A stretch of DNA of 64,000 nt from positions 1 to 64,000 of the forward strand of contig CAZJQP010000010.1 in NCBI GenBank assembly GCA_964548225.1. Direction: 5' to 3'. The stretch's first letter is position 1. Every line of letters starts with the position of its first letter. Positions 1 to 8,846 of this stretch are shown piece after piece. Position numbers and translations under genes: made by a program. This DNA comes from CALMEH01 sp964548225. Its GTDB lineage: Bacteria > Acidobacteriota > Blastocatellia > Pyrinomonadales > Pyrinomonadaceae. Below the pieces are notes generated by a model, which saw only the letters and a program-made list of their open reading frames with translations, was not told where the DNA came from and did not search any database.

Positions 1-2
1 TT

Positions 3-19
3 GCAAGCGGGACGCTTGC
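3..19. repeat. Short perfect hairpin (REP-like family with 8847-8880)
   Basis: A 7-bp perfect inverted repeat (GCAAGCG, 3-nt loop, CGCTTGC) followed by CTCCAGTC. Read on the minus strand it begins ACTGGAGCGCAAGCG, closely matching ACTGGAACGCAAGCG at 8849. Two members of one family in one window suggest a dispersed REP-like element rather than a chance hairpin. Confidence 0.45.
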
Positions 20-95
20 GCTCCAGTCGGTTTTTCTTATCCCGAACTGACGTTAGTTAAATTTGAATAAAAAACTTTCGCTAAAACTCGACACT

Positions 96-1142
96 TTAAG
101 CCAAAGCAATCGCCATTTCTTCTTTTGCTAAAATTTCGTGAATAGCCTGAACTTGCGCGTAAAGTTCAGAATATTGCGCCAAAGTTAAGGCTTGTGCGCC
201 ATCGCATAAGGCTTCTTCGGGACACGGATGAATTTCGATAATCAAACCGTCTGCGCCAACGGCAACGCCGGCGCGGGCGAGCGGATTGACCATATAATTT
301 CTGCCTGTGCCGTGCGACGGATCAACGATTATCGGCAAATGTGTCATTTTTTGAACTGCCGGAACGACCGACAAATCCATCGTATTTCGAGCGTGATTTC
401 CAAAAGTTCTGATGCCGCGTTCGCAAAGAATTACTTCATAATTTCCTTCCGCCATAATGTATTCGGCGGCGAGCAGAAATTCGTCCAAAGTCGCTGACAA
501 ACCGCGTTTGAGCAAAACGGGTTTGCGCGTCTGTCCGACGTATTTCAAAAGCGAAAAATTCTGCATATTTCGTGCGCCGATTTGAATGCAGTCGCCGTAT
601 TTTTCAACCAAATCAACGCCGCGTTCGTCCATCGCTTCGGTTATAATATTCAAACCGAATTGCTCGCGCACTTCGGCGAGAATTTTCAAGCCGTCTTCGC
701 CTTTGCCTTGAAAAGCGTAAGGCGAAGTTCGCGGTTTGAATGCGCCGCCGCGGAAGAATTTTGCGCCGCTTGCCGCAACAGCTTCGGCGGCGGAAAAAAC
801 TTGTTCGACTGTTTCAACGGCACAAGGTCCGGCAATAATTGCTAATTCGTTGCCGCCGATCGTGGAGTTTCCCACTTTTATAACAGATTTTTCGGGACGA
901 AGCGTTTTTGAAATAAGTTTATAAGGTTTTGTAACGCGAATTGCCTCAGCCACACCCGAAAGATTTTCAAAATGCGTCGGGTCAATCGCGCCCGGATTTC
1001 CCGTAACTCCAACCGCAGTGCGTGATTCGCCCGGCATAACGTGCGGACGAAAACCCAATTTCTCGATAACTTCTTCAACGCGGCGAATATCTTCGACAGT
1101 CGCGTTGGACTTCATCACAATTAACATAAAATTTTTTCGCAA
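96..1142 (-). CDS. aroF: 3-deoxy-7-phosphoheptulonate synthase (DAHP synthase, AroF type)
   Basis: Condenses phosphoenolpyruvate with erythrose 4-phosphate, the first step of the shikimate pathway. At 348 residues it matches the Thermotoga-like class: an N-terminal ferredoxin-like (ACT-like) regulatory domain of about 75 residues, then a TIM barrel. Visible family motifs are GPCAVE with metal-binding Cys107, KPRTSP at 136-141, the QIGARN strand near 187-192, LLKRG near 210, DPSHG with His277, and EIHP with Glu303. The N-terminal domain usually mediates feedback control by aromatic amino acids. A second possible start is Met6. It is followed across a short spacer by argS on the same strand, with no other pathway gene nearby. 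Confidence 0.95.
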   Translation of the reverse strand: MRKNFMLIVMKSNATVEDIRRVEEVIEKLGFRPHVMPGESRTAVGVTGNPGAIDPTHFENLSGVAEAIRVTKPYKLISKTLRPEKSVIKVGNSTIGGNELAIIAGPCAVETVEQVFSAAEAVAASGAKFFRGGAFKPRTSPYAFQGKGEDGLKILAEVREQFGLNIITEAMDERGVDLVEKYGDCIQIGARNMQNFSLLKYVGQTRKPVLLKRGLSATLDEFLLAAEYIMAEGNYEVILCERGIRTFGNHARNTMDLSVVPAVQKMTHLPIIVDPSHGTGRNYMVNPLARAGVAVGADGLIIEIHPCPEEALCDGAQALTLAQYSELYAQVQAIHEILAKEEMAIALA

Positions 1143-1266
1143 TCTGCATCCGATTTTCGCAAATTGCCAACAAAATCAACCTAAAAAGAGCAAATCTCTC
1201 AACAAAAAACAAATATAGCAAACCGCCTGCCAATCCGAAATTTCAAATCCAAAATCCGAAATCGAA

Positions 1267-3285
1267 TCACATTCTTTCGGGAACTTCGATGCCCATTGTC
1301 GCCAAACTTGCGGTCAAAGCACGGCGCGTTAAATCGGCAATCACAATCAAAACTGCGCGTTTGACGGCGTTTTCTTCCTTCATAATGCGATGATTGTGAT
1401 GAAACAAGTGCATTGCTTTTGACAAGTTAAAATTATATTTCGCCAGAATTGCCGGTTCGGTTGCAAAAGCGGCTTGTGCGATTGTTTCTTCGAGCCGCGA
1501 AGCCAAAGCCGTCAGAGACCAAATATCGTTTCCGATTTCGGAAGCAAAAATTTCGGAAACTTTTTCTGCGTTTTCTGAAACGATTTTTTTCGCAGTTTCG
1601 AGCGCGTTTTCTTCCAATTTTTTGAAAATCGAATTAAATCTGACCGCCGCGTTTTGGCAATAAACGCCGGTTTCGCCTTCAAACGATAGGGCTTCTTTGA
1701 AATCGAAAACAATCAAAGTATTTTTCGTGAATTTCAAAAGAAAATAACGCAACGCACCGACGGCGATTTGATGCGCGATAAGATTTTGCTTTTCGGGCGA
1801 AAAATCGGGATTTCTCGTCGAAACTTCCGCAAATGCTTTTTCTTCTAAAAGAGTGATAAAATCATCGGCTTTCACTCCCCAACCTTTGCGTCCGGACATT
1901 TCGATAAACGGACGTTTTTTGTCTTCTTCGGTCAAATTCAAACCGAGTTCTTCCGCCGCCGAAACCGAAAGGGCAACCATTTCATAGTTCAAATGAACGC
2001 TTGCCGCTTCGCCTTTTTGGGGCAAAATTGTCGCCACACCTTTTTTGACAACTTCTTGCGGATAAGATTGGCGCGTGTCAATGACGTTATAAACCGTTTC
2101 GCCGTGTCCGAAAGGCGGTGGCTGAGTGGCAAACGTCATCGGAACTTTTTGCGGCTCGTCAGTCGTTATCCAAACTTCCTTACCGTCCGCGTAAGTCGAA
2201 AAAAGTTTATAATAAAAATCCAAATCAAGTTCCCCCAATTTCCAAAGCTGATAAGCGATGTCTTTGCCTGTGTAAGTTACAATTCCATTGGATTTAACTA
2301 AAATTTTGTCGGCATCGTGTTCGTCCGTGCCTGAATGCGAATCGAAAGGCATCACCCAACAGCCTGCGTTTTTTCCTTCGGTTTCGAGATAAATTACGCC
2401 CAAATTTTTCATCAATTCAAACGCTTTTGCCCAAAATTTCAAGTGCAAAATTTCGCTCTCACGCGGAAGCAAATCGTAGCGAATGTCGAGCCGTTCCATT
2501 GATTTTAAGATACATTCGACATTGCGCGTGGCAACATAATCGGCAAGTTCGTAAATTTTGCCTTCGCCTTTTTCCAATTCGTGCAAAGTATCGGCGCGAA
2601 ATTTCAAATTTTCTTCCTGTTCGGCGTAAAATTTACCGACTTCGGTGTATAAATCCCAACAATAATAATCGAACGGAATCGTCAGATTTGCGTCTAACTC
2701 TTTGATATTTGCGAGATTCATTTTTCGCAAATAAACAAATCCGACGACGACATCGGCGACCTGAACGCCGGTGTTATCAATATAGTTTTGGACTTCAACG
2801 CGCTTGCCGTTTGCCCTTAAAATTCGCACAAAGGTATCGCCCAGCACCGAATTTCGAGCGTGTCCGATATGCACGGCTTTGTTTGGATTGACCGAAGTGT
2901 GTTCGACGCAGATTTTTGGTGATTCTAAATTATTTGATTCGCCTAATTTGGGCAAAACTTCAGCCGAAAGATTTTCTTGCAAAAATTTGGCGCGATTATA
3001 AAAAACATTGAGATAACCCGCGCCCGCAACTTCAACTTTTTCGACAAAATTGAATGTTTCAAGAGATGTTTTTAGTTGTTCGGCAATATTGCGCGGATTT
3101 TGCTTTTCGCCCGTTTGTTGTTTGATTTGTTTGGCGAGTTCAAAGGCAACCGGAAACGCAAGGTCGCCGAGTTCCGTGCGCGGCGGAACTTCGGCGGCGA
3201 TTTGATTTAATTCAATATCGAAAGTCGCTTTGGCAAATTCGATAACTTTTTTGCGTAGTTCGTTTTGAAATATTGTAAGACTCAC
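1267..3285 (-). CDS. argS: Arginyl-tRNA synthetase
   Basis: Class I aminoacyl-tRNA synthetase that charges tRNA-Arg in the cytoplasm. An N-terminal Arg-tRNA-synthetase domain precedes the class I signature HIGH at 139-142, within a stretch reading EHTSVNPNKAVHIGHARN. The KMSKS position appears degenerate, as in many ArgRS: the region reads EMSGRKGWGVKADD. The C-terminal anticodon-binding DALR domain is recognisable by GALRYFLLKFTKN and GETGVYCQNAAVR. At 672 residues it is about 100 longer than the usual 550-590, with extra sequence in the catalytic half. The start is ATG. No frame problem is visible. Confidence 0.96.
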   Translation of the reverse strand: MSLTIFQNELRKKVIEFAKATFDIELNQIAAEVPPRTELGDLAFPVAFELAKQIKQQTGEKQNPRNIAEQLKTSLETFNFVEKVEVAGAGYLNVFYNRAKFLQENLSAEVLPKLGESNNLESPKICVEHTSVNPNKAVHIGHARNSVLGDTFVRILRANGKRVEVQNYIDNTGVQVADVVVGFVYLRKMNLANIKELDANLTIPFDYYCWDLYTEVGKFYAEQEENLKFRADTLHELEKGEGKIYELADYVATRNVECILKSMERLDIRYDLLPRESEILHLKFWAKAFELMKNLGVIYLETEGKNAGCWVMPFDSHSGTDEHDADKILVKSNGIVTYTGKDIAYQLWKLGELDLDFYYKLFSTYADGKEVWITTDEPQKVPMTFATQPPPFGHGETVYNVIDTRQSYPQEVVKKGVATILPQKGEAASVHLNYEMVALSVSAAEELGLNLTEEDKKRPFIEMSGRKGWGVKADDFITLLEEKAFAEVSTRNPDFSPEKQNLIAHQIAVGALRYFLLKFTKNTLIVFDFKEALSFEGETGVYCQNAAVRFNSIFKKLEENALETAKKIVSENAEKVSEIFASEIGNDIWSLTALASRLEETIAQAAFATEPAILAKYNFNLSKAMHLFHHNHRIMKEENAVKRAVLIVIADLTRRALTASLATMGIEVPERM

Positions 3286-3380
3286 TCTTTTACTTTCTGA
3301 CTCCTTAAAATAAAAGAGAAAGTATAACTTTTTGAGCCTTACAAAAGCAAAAATGGGAGCTTAATATTATGAATCTCTTA

Positions 3381-3561
3381 GGGGCTTGCAAAGTCGTCGA
3401 AAATCTTTAGAACCGGCGCACGACACGCTCATCTCTCACATATCACCTTTCACTTATCACTTATTCCGAATGTCAAGGCAATTATCTTCGGAATAAGTGA
3501 TAAGTGAAAGGTGATATGTGAGAAGTAAAATCCGTTTCCTCCGACTTTGCAATAGCCCTAA
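3381..3561. repeat. Nested palindromic element with a 37-bp perfect stem (MITE-like)
   Basis: The core is a perfect 37-bp inverted repeat, 3434-3470 against 3487-3523, with a 16-nt spacer. The arms are built from repeated words such as TTATCAC and TCACATATCACC. Outside it lies a second, imperfect inverted repeat (GGGGCTTGCAAAGTCG on the left, CGACTTTGCAATAGCCC on the right). No coding potential is seen. The nested symmetry resembles a miniature inverted-repeat element. A terminator is less likely because there is no T-run at the stem base. Confidence 0.6.
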
Positions 3562-3568
3562 TGAATCT

Positions 3569-4105
3569 CTAAACTTTGACATAAGTTTTTGCTTTTAGAA
3601 TCGCTTCATTTTCGTCTAAAAAATTTCCGCCCGGCAAAACATCACGTTGTCCATTCGGATGAAAGAAAATCCATTCATCGCGGAATTTATCGCCGGAACG
3701 TCCGTGAGCTTTTATGTCGTCTGAGTCCAGAGCTTTGAGACCGCTTTTGGTAACGCCTCCTTTAATTTCGAGCGCAAAACTTACATACGATGTTGCTGAA
3801 AGAACCGGAATTTGAATTGCCCTCGCTAAAGGTCTGGCAAAAGCCCAGCCAACCATACAAGAAATGAGTAAAATCGCTCTGCCTTTACCGTAAGATTCGT
3901 GATATTTCTTTAAGACTGTCGCAAACTTAAAAGGATCGTCGCCGCAAAACGCATCAGCAGAGGTTTTACCTCCGTGCATTAAAACAGCGTAATAATACTT
4001 TCGTAAATTAGCGAAACTATCGCTGTGGTAACTTTCAAATCCGCTTTTTACAGTCGCATCACCCGGCTGAAATGCGATTGCGTCTTCACTTATTAAATGG
4101 GACAT
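3569..4105 (-). CDS. Uncharacterised protein with possible clan CD (caspase-like) His/Cys core
   Basis: 178 residues, no signal peptide, not assigned to a named family. Two segments look like the core of clan CD cysteine-peptidase folds seen in C80/CHAT-like and polymorphic-toxin domains: a beta strand ending in MHGGK (His44-Gly45), and ILLISCMVG (Cys83) followed by FARPLARAIQIPVLSAT. The His then strand-Cys then small-residue helix and hydrophobic strand order fits that dyad. The C-terminus has EWIFFHPNG, like the tail of some secreted effector domains. It stands alone with hairpins on both sides and no recognised immunity gene. The family call is inference from motif spacing only; a non-catalytic fold is equally possible. 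Confidence 0.5.
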   Translation of the reverse strand: MSHLISEDAIAFQPGDATVKSGFESYHSDSFANLRKYYYAVLMHGGKTSADAFCGDDPFKFATVLKKYHESYGKGRAILLISCMVGWAFARPLARAIQIPVLSATSYVSFALEIKGGVTKSGLKALDSDDIKAHGRSGDKFRDEWIFFHPNGQRDVLPGGNFLDENEAILKAKTYVKV

Positions 4106-4175
4106 TAGATAAAATCCTCCTCAAACAAAATAGTTCTAAAAATAAATGCGATTTTTTTTCAAAAAAACGGACAAT

Positions 4176-4215
4176 AAAAAAGCGGAAATTCCAAAACTTT
4201 GAATTTCCGCTTTTC
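4176..4215 (-). terminator. Rho-independent terminator after the S9 peptidase
   Basis: On the minus strand GAAAAGCGGAAATTC pairs with GAATTTCCGCTTTTTT across an 8-9 nt loop and ends in a T-run, just past the stop of the S9 peptidase gene. Confidence 0.75.
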
Positions 4216-4221
4216 TTCAAC

Positions 4222-6264
4222 TTATGGTTTTAAGTATTTTCCGAACCAATCCAAAACATTTTTATAGAAAAATTCGGAATTCTGTGGTTTCAAAATCCAG
4301 TGTCCTTCGTCGGGAAAGACAATGAGTTTTGAATCCGTTCCGTTTAACTGTAAAGCCGTAAATAATTGCAAACTTTGGTCAACCGGAACACGATAATCGA
4401 GTTCGCCTTGCGTTACAAGAGTCGGCGTTTTGAATTTGGCGGCGAATTTGTGCGGCGACCAGCGTTCGTAATTTGTTTTGTTTTGCCAAGGCATTCCTTT
4501 GAATTCGTAAATCGGAAACCAAAGTTCTTCCGTTGTTGCCGCCATACTTTCGAGATTATAAACTCCGGCGTGCGAAACGAGTGCCTTAAATTTGAAGCGG
4601 ATGTCGTCGTTGTGTCCAAGAATCCAATCAACCATATAACCGCCGTAGCTCGCGCCCGCCGCGCCGATTCGTTCTTTGTCAATGTAAGAATTTTTCTTCA
4701 AAACTTCCGCCACACCGTTTTTGATGTCGTCAAAAACTTTGCCGCCCCAATCGCCCGAAATTTCGTTGACAAATTTTTGTCCGTAACCCGTCGAACCTCG
4801 CGGATTCGGCATAAAGACAATGTAACCGGCATTGGCATACATTTGCGGATTCCAGCGATAGCCCCAACTGTCGTTCCACGCGCCTTGCGGTCCGCCGTGA
4901 ATCAAAACAATCATCGGATATTTTTTCGACGCATCGAAATTCATCGGTTTGAGCAAAAATCCGTGAACCTTCGCGCCCATTCCGCCAACCCAATCAACAT
5001 CTTCGCCTTTCATCAAATTTGTTGGCTGATTTGCCTTACTCAAATTAGTCATCGCGCCGCTCATCGGAATTTTATAGATTTCGGCAGGTGCGTTCATCGA
5101 ACTCGAAACACCGATAAAATTGTTTCCGTCGGGCAAAATTGAAATGTTAGTGAAAAAACCGTCGTTGCGAATCATTTTAACGTGCGTCGCAATTCGCAGA
5201 TTAAAATTCGGTTCAAGCGGAACACTGTAAATCGGTTCTTTGCCTCGTGTATTTGCGGTAAAATAAACAGTTTTGCCGTCGGGAGAAAGTGTCATATCGT
5301 CGGCTTGCTGGTCAAAACCGATGGTTAATTCCTTCGTTTCTCCGGTTGCGCGGTTGTAGCGCATAATTCGCCAACGGTCGGCTTCAAAACCCGGTGTTTC
5401 TTGCGAACGATACAAAATATATTTGCCGTCCGGCGTATAAACAGGCGAAACGTCGTAACCTTTGTTTGTAACGGTAATGTTTTTTACCGAACTTTCGTTG
5501 CCGAGATTTGCGAAATTTGCAATGTAAATATCACTGTTTGTCGAAATTGCTTCGATTTTATCGGGATTTCTTAAAAAAGCAATTTCCCTTGAATCGGGCG
5601 AAAAAGCATAATCAACGCCCGTTCCGGCGGCGTAAGGCGGCGAATCGAAATCACCGGGCGTTAAATCCGTGGCGACTCCGCCCTTGCTCGAAATGATGAA
5701 AACGTGCGTTCGTTTTTTGTCGCGCCATTCAACCCAATGCCGATAGAGCAAGCGTTCGGCGACAATCGCTTTGACTTTCGAGTTTTCGTTTTTTTCGTCT
5801 TCGGCTTTGTTGCAAGCATCATCTTTGCAATTCGGATAAACTTCGGAATTAAATGCAATCCAATCACCGTTTGGCGACCAGACCGGATTTCCCGCGCCTG
5901 TTGAAATTGTCGTAACTTGTTTTTTATCACCACCATCTGCATCCATAACCCAAATTTGCCCACCGGTTGTGAAGGCAATTTTTTTGCCGTCGGGCGACCA
6001 GCGCGGGGACGAACTCGATTTTGTTTCTTTGGTAATTTGTTTCAAATTGCCGCCATCAGCTGACATTGTGTAAATCTGTGTCAGCGTCCGATTTGCGGCT
6101 TTATCAACATCGCCGATGGTAAAAGCAATCGTCTTACCGTCAGGCGAAAGCTGCGGATCGCCGACACGCCGCATTTTCAACATTTGGTCAAATGTAAAAG
6201 TTTGCGCCAACGCGCTCAATGCAAAAACTGCACAAAGTAATATAACGGAAAATAGTTTTTTCAT
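4222..6264 (-). CDS. Exported S9-family serine peptidase (prolyl oligopeptidase/DPP-like)
   Basis: A 680-residue secreted aminopeptidase-type enzyme. The start was set at the ATG that gives a clean signal peptide (MKKLFSVILLCAVFALSALAQ); an upstream in-frame ATG would add 19 residues that hide it. The N-terminal two-thirds contain TolB/WD40-like PD40 repeats (SPDGKTIAF, SPDGKKIAF, SPNGDWIAF, SPDSREIAF, TPDGKYILY, SPDGKTVYF) forming a propeller that limits access to the active site. The C-terminal alpha/beta hydrolase has HGGPQG, nucleophile Ser539 in GASYGGY, Asp623 in GELDYRV and His655 in DEGHW. Such peptidases usually degrade short peptides in the periplasm. It is a single-gene unit with its own terminator. 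Confidence 0.93.
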   Translation of the reverse strand: MKKLFSVILLCAVFALSALAQTFTFDQMLKMRRVGDPQLSPDGKTIAFTIGDVDKAANRTLTQIYTMSADGGNLKQITKETKSSSSPRWSPDGKKIAFTTGGQIWVMDADGGDKKQVTTISTGAGNPVWSPNGDWIAFNSEVYPNCKDDACNKAEDEKNENSKVKAIVAERLLYRHWVEWRDKKRTHVFIISSKGGVATDLTPGDFDSPPYAAGTGVDYAFSPDSREIAFLRNPDKIEAISTNSDIYIANFANLGNESSVKNITVTNKGYDVSPVYTPDGKYILYRSQETPGFEADRWRIMRYNRATGETKELTIGFDQQADDMTLSPDGKTVYFTANTRGKEPIYSVPLEPNFNLRIATHVKMIRNDGFFTNISILPDGNNFIGVSSSMNAPAEIYKIPMSGAMTNLSKANQPTNLMKGEDVDWVGGMGAKVHGFLLKPMNFDASKKYPMIVLIHGGPQGAWNDSWGYRWNPQMYANAGYIVFMPNPRGSTGYGQKFVNEISGDWGGKVFDDIKNGVAEVLKKNSYIDKERIGAAGASYGGYMVDWILGHNDDIRFKFKALVSHAGVYNLESMAATTEELWFPIYEFKGMPWQNKTNYERWSPHKFAAKFKTPTLVTQGELDYRVPVDQSLQLFTALQLNGTDSKLIVFPDEGHWILKPQNSEFFYKNVLDWFGKYLKP

Positions 6265-6324
6265 AGATTTATCCAAAATTTGAATCGAAATAGCAGAAAT
6301 ATTATGCCATAAATGCGGCAAAGA

Positions 6325-6375
6325 GACGAAGCGACTGTGCGACTCAAGAAAATCTCATCGCACAATCGCTTCGTC
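6325..6375. repeat. 18-bp hairpin upstream of the S9 peptidase
   Basis: An inverted repeat with 18-nt arms (GACGAAGCGACTGTGCGA, one mismatch) and a 15-nt loop lies between the S9 peptidase and the next minus-strand gene. There is no T-run immediately outside, so it may be a dispersed repeat or an mRNA-stabilising hairpin. Confidence 0.5.
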
Positions 6376-6392
6376 CTTATTATTTCTCTAAA

Positions 6393-6432
6393 GGAGTTTA
6401 ATCAACTCGAAAATTCGGACTGATTAAACTCC
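6393..6432 (-). terminator. Candidate transcription terminator hairpin
   Basis: A 12-bp perfect inverted repeat (GGAGTTTAATCA, 16-nt loop) sits just after the stop of the exported protein at 6446. The base of the stem lacks a strong T-run, so the terminator role is only likely. Confidence 0.45.
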
Positions 6433-6445
6433 CGCAATATATGAA

Positions 6446-7402
6446 TCATAAAGACTTTGGCATAACAACGTAAAACATTCCGCTGTTATACCCCATATAG
6501 GAAACCATGTCGGGAAATTTTGACTGATAGAGATAGTAATAAGGCACACCCCTTCTACTGCCGACAAAATCAGGCAGAGCGGCAAATACCGAAACTACAT
6601 TTGGATTCAAAGTGTTGTTGACGGTAGAGAGCGATGCCTTACCAAATTCTTGTGAATCTCTCGAAAGAAGTGAGTTATAGAGCATGAACATACTTTTTGA
6701 ATTGGCATTTTGAGACTTTAACCAATCTTTGGTAGTGGCATTATTATTTGTCGCAAGATGAAAACCGGAAACTATCAGATTAAAAGAGTATTGGTCTGCT
6801 GTGCCGGAACACTTCCGAAGCGGTCCGTCAACCAGAATATCGCTCCAAATTAACGGCTTTTTGACTGCATTACCGAATGCGTTGCCGGTATCCCATCTGA
6901 TTGGTGTTGGTGCGTCGCAACGGTTTGCTATACTAGCGGGATAGGGATTCTTAAAGTTGGTATAGGCGATTACGACAAAACCGTAGCCGGGGAATAATTC
7001 CTCCAATCTTTTACCGATTGCGGCGGCAAACTTTCCGCCTCCGACAGTCGGATTCCAGGTGCCGTCTCCGAATAATTCAAAAGCCAGACCTTTTCCCTGT
7101 GTGTAGATCCGAGAGTCAGACTCAGTCAAAAGCAAAGGGAGTTTTTCTAAATTGATTCCTTTGAATTCGATACCGCTTTTGGTTAAAAATTCATTTTCAA
7201 CCACACTTTTTGCCGATTGATTAACACTATTAGGATCAGAATATTTTGTTACAGCGTCGGTGAACGCTTTATCACAGGTTGACCAAAGGTTCCATTTCTG
7301 TGGCAACTTGGCGTTTAGCCTCGCGTAGATATTGATTGCGAAGGAATTCAAAAGGAATGGTTTGACCTGAAGGAATGTTCGGATTCCTTTCAATTTCAGC
7401 AA
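6446..7402 (-). CDS. C-terminal part of a frame-disrupted exported protein
   Basis: An open frame of up to 318 residues, not recognised as a named family. The first 35-40 residues look like an out-of-frame translation of the upstream gene, and the sensible sequence begins at WSTCDKAFTDAV. That is where the upstream gene, one frame away, hits its stop right after ATEMEPL. Removing one base from the TTT run (plus-strand AAA at 7285-7287) would join the two into one protein of about 570 residues. The part has no signal peptide of its own, which supports it being the tail of the upstream exported protein. It may be a real frameshift, a sequencing error, or an independently translated ORF. Confidence 0.55.
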   Translation of the reverse strand: MLKLKGIRTFLQVKPFLLNSFAINIYARLNAKLPQKWNLWSTCDKAFTDAVTKYSDPNSVNQSAKSVVENEFLTKSGIEFKGINLEKLPLLLTESDSRIYTQGKGLAFELFGDGTWNPTVGGGKFAAAIGKRLEELFPGYGFVVIAYTNFKNPYPASIANRCDAPTPIRWDTGNAFGNAVKKPLIWSDILVDGPLRKCSGTADQYSFNLIVSGFHLATNNNATTKDWLKSQNANSKSMFMLYNSLLSRDSQEFGKASLSTVNNTLNPNVVSVFAALPDFVGSRRGVPYYYLYQSKFPDMVSYMGYNSGMFYVVMPKSL

Positions 7403-8180
7403 TTTGATTTTCCCTTTGACCGGGACGTTCGGTTCCTTTTGTAATCTCCAAAAGTTTGGTCAGGTAAGAAGCGCGATACCTTTGGTAAGCACCCAAAACT
7501 CCTGCTTTATAAAGTTTGTTTGAAATGCTGACGTGAAGTAACGGGAGTGTGGCATAACTGTTTTTATTTGCGCGAGCGACGCTGTTGTAAATTGAATCGC
7601 TGTTATTATTCGGACCTTTGCAAACATTAGCCACCGCGCCGGCACTTCTGAAAACCGTATCCGCATCGAGATATTCTGGTCTCATTGTATTCGGATTTTG
7701 ACGTAACTTAAGTTTATTTGATGTCCAACGCAGAAACTCGGCATCAATGTCTTTACCTGCCGATGTTAAGTTTATGTAGGCAGTATTTTTTGCCATTTCA
7801 GCCTTGAGTTCTTCAAATTTTTGATCCAACTTTTGGTCAATGCCGTCCAGTTTATTGTTGGCTTTTTCCACAGACGTTAAAATTTCCTGTTCGATAGTCG
7901 GACTGTCTTGTTTTGCAAGTTCTAGGATAACGTCTAACAAACCCAAAGCCGCGCCGCCGACTTTCAAAGCCTTTCCGAGCTTACCGGCAAAAGCGAAAAG
8001 AGCCGGATTTCCCGCGTCAAAACCTTGAATATTTGTTATTTCCTCTACGATAGTGCTTGTATTTTCCGATGCGTCCTTCGTTTGTTGGACGGTCTGAGCA
8101 TTCGCCGATGCCGGAAACATTCCTCCGAAAACTATCCCAATCAGGGCAAAAATCGCCAATAATCTTGTTGTCTTTTTCAT
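7272..8180 (-). CDS. N-terminal part of a frame-disrupted exported protein
   Basis: 302 residues starting with a clear signal peptide (MKKTTRLLAIFALIGIVFGG, cleavage probably after ASANA). Residues about 95-125 form a charged coiled-coil-like segment (EKANNKLDGIDQKLDQKFEE). The family is not recognised. It ends abruptly in PLVNL while the following ORF in another frame continues with plausible protein, so this is best read as the first half of a longer secreted protein. The receiver-domain gene lies 35 bp upstream on the same strand, so co-transcription is possible. Confidence 0.65.
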   Translation of the reverse strand: MKKTTRLLAIFALIGIVFGGMFPASANAQTVQQTKDASENTSTIVEEITNIQGFDAGNPALFAFAGKLGKALKVGGAALGLLDVILELAKQDSPTIEQEILTSVEKANNKLDGIDQKLDQKFEELKAEMAKNTAYINLTSAGKDIDAEFLRWTSNKLKLRQNPNTMRPEYLDADTVFRSAGAVANVCKGPNNNSDSIYNSVARANKNSYATLPLLHVSISNKLYKAGVLGAYQRYRASYLTKLLEITKGTERPGQRENQIAEIERNPNIPSGQTIPFEFLRNQYLREAKRQVATEMEPLVNL

Positions 8181-8215
8181 TTTTTTATCTCCATTTTTTT
8201 CTCATCTCAAATAAC

Positions 8216-8557
8216 CTAGCTAACTAAAATCAGTTCAAGTTCAGCCAAATTTCGTTTCAAAACAAATTCGCACACGCCCGCCGCAAATGCTTCTTGTCGC
8301 AAATCTTCGCTGTTAAAGGTTGTAACCATACAAATCTGCGCCTTCGGAAATTGGGCAATAATTTTGCGCGTGGCGGAAAGCCCGTCTGTTTCCGCCAACT
8401 GCCAATCCATCAAAACCCAATCGGGCAGATGCTCTGCATAAAGCAAAAGAGCCTGATTTCCATCGGAGCATTCATAAATCTTTTCAAATTTATGCCCGAT
8501 AAAATCAGCCAACATTCGCCGCATCTTGGCGTTGTCTTCGACAATTAACGCTTTCAT
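8216..8557 (-). CDS. Stand-alone response-regulator receiver domain
   Basis: A 113-residue single-domain CheY-like protein. The acidic pocket is Glu7/Asp8, the phospho-acceptor is Asp51 in LMDWQLAETDG, the switch Thr is in CMVTTFN (79-80), and Lys101 is in FVLKRN. There is no output domain. It lies on the same strand as the NarL-type regulator and propeller histidine kinase upstream, separated from them by a 21-bp repeat array. The same kinase may therefore phosphorylate it, but the sequence does not prove this. Confidence 0.85.
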   Translation of the reverse strand: MKALIVEDNAKMRRMLADFIGHKFEKIYECSDGNQALLLYAEHLPDWVLMDWQLAETDGLSATRKIIAQFPKAQICMVTTFNSEDLRQEAFAAGVCEFVLKRNLAELELILVS

Positions 8558-8649
8558 TGATTAAAAGAATATTGCAGTTTGAACAATGCGGATATTGCGG
8601 TTTCCAAGTATTTTTATACTTGGTAGCAAGTATTTTGGATTTTAGATTG

Positions 8650-8816
8650 TCGGTAATCACGCTCAAATCATCGGTAAAGCCTCTGCACCAATCGGTAATC
8701 AATCTGCACCAATCGGTAACGGCTCTGCACTCGTCGGTAAAACGTCTGCGCTCGTCGGTAATGCAACTTACATCATCGGTAAAGCCTCTGCACTCATCGG
8801 TAAAGCATCTGCACAA
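8650..8816. repeat. 21-bp tandem repeat array 1 (eight units)
   Basis: Eight units each begin TCGGTAA, at 8650, 8671, 8692, 8713, 8734, 8755, 8776 and 8797, so the spacing is exactly 21 bp throughout. The consensus is about TCGGTAAAGCCTCTGCACYA, with variable bases between two conserved blocks. Because 21 is a multiple of three, long frames stay open. The array sits between a response-regulator gene and a receiver gene on the minus strand. Confidence 0.85.
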
Positions 8817-8846
8817 ACTTTTTGCCAATCTGCACATTTTTTGAAC

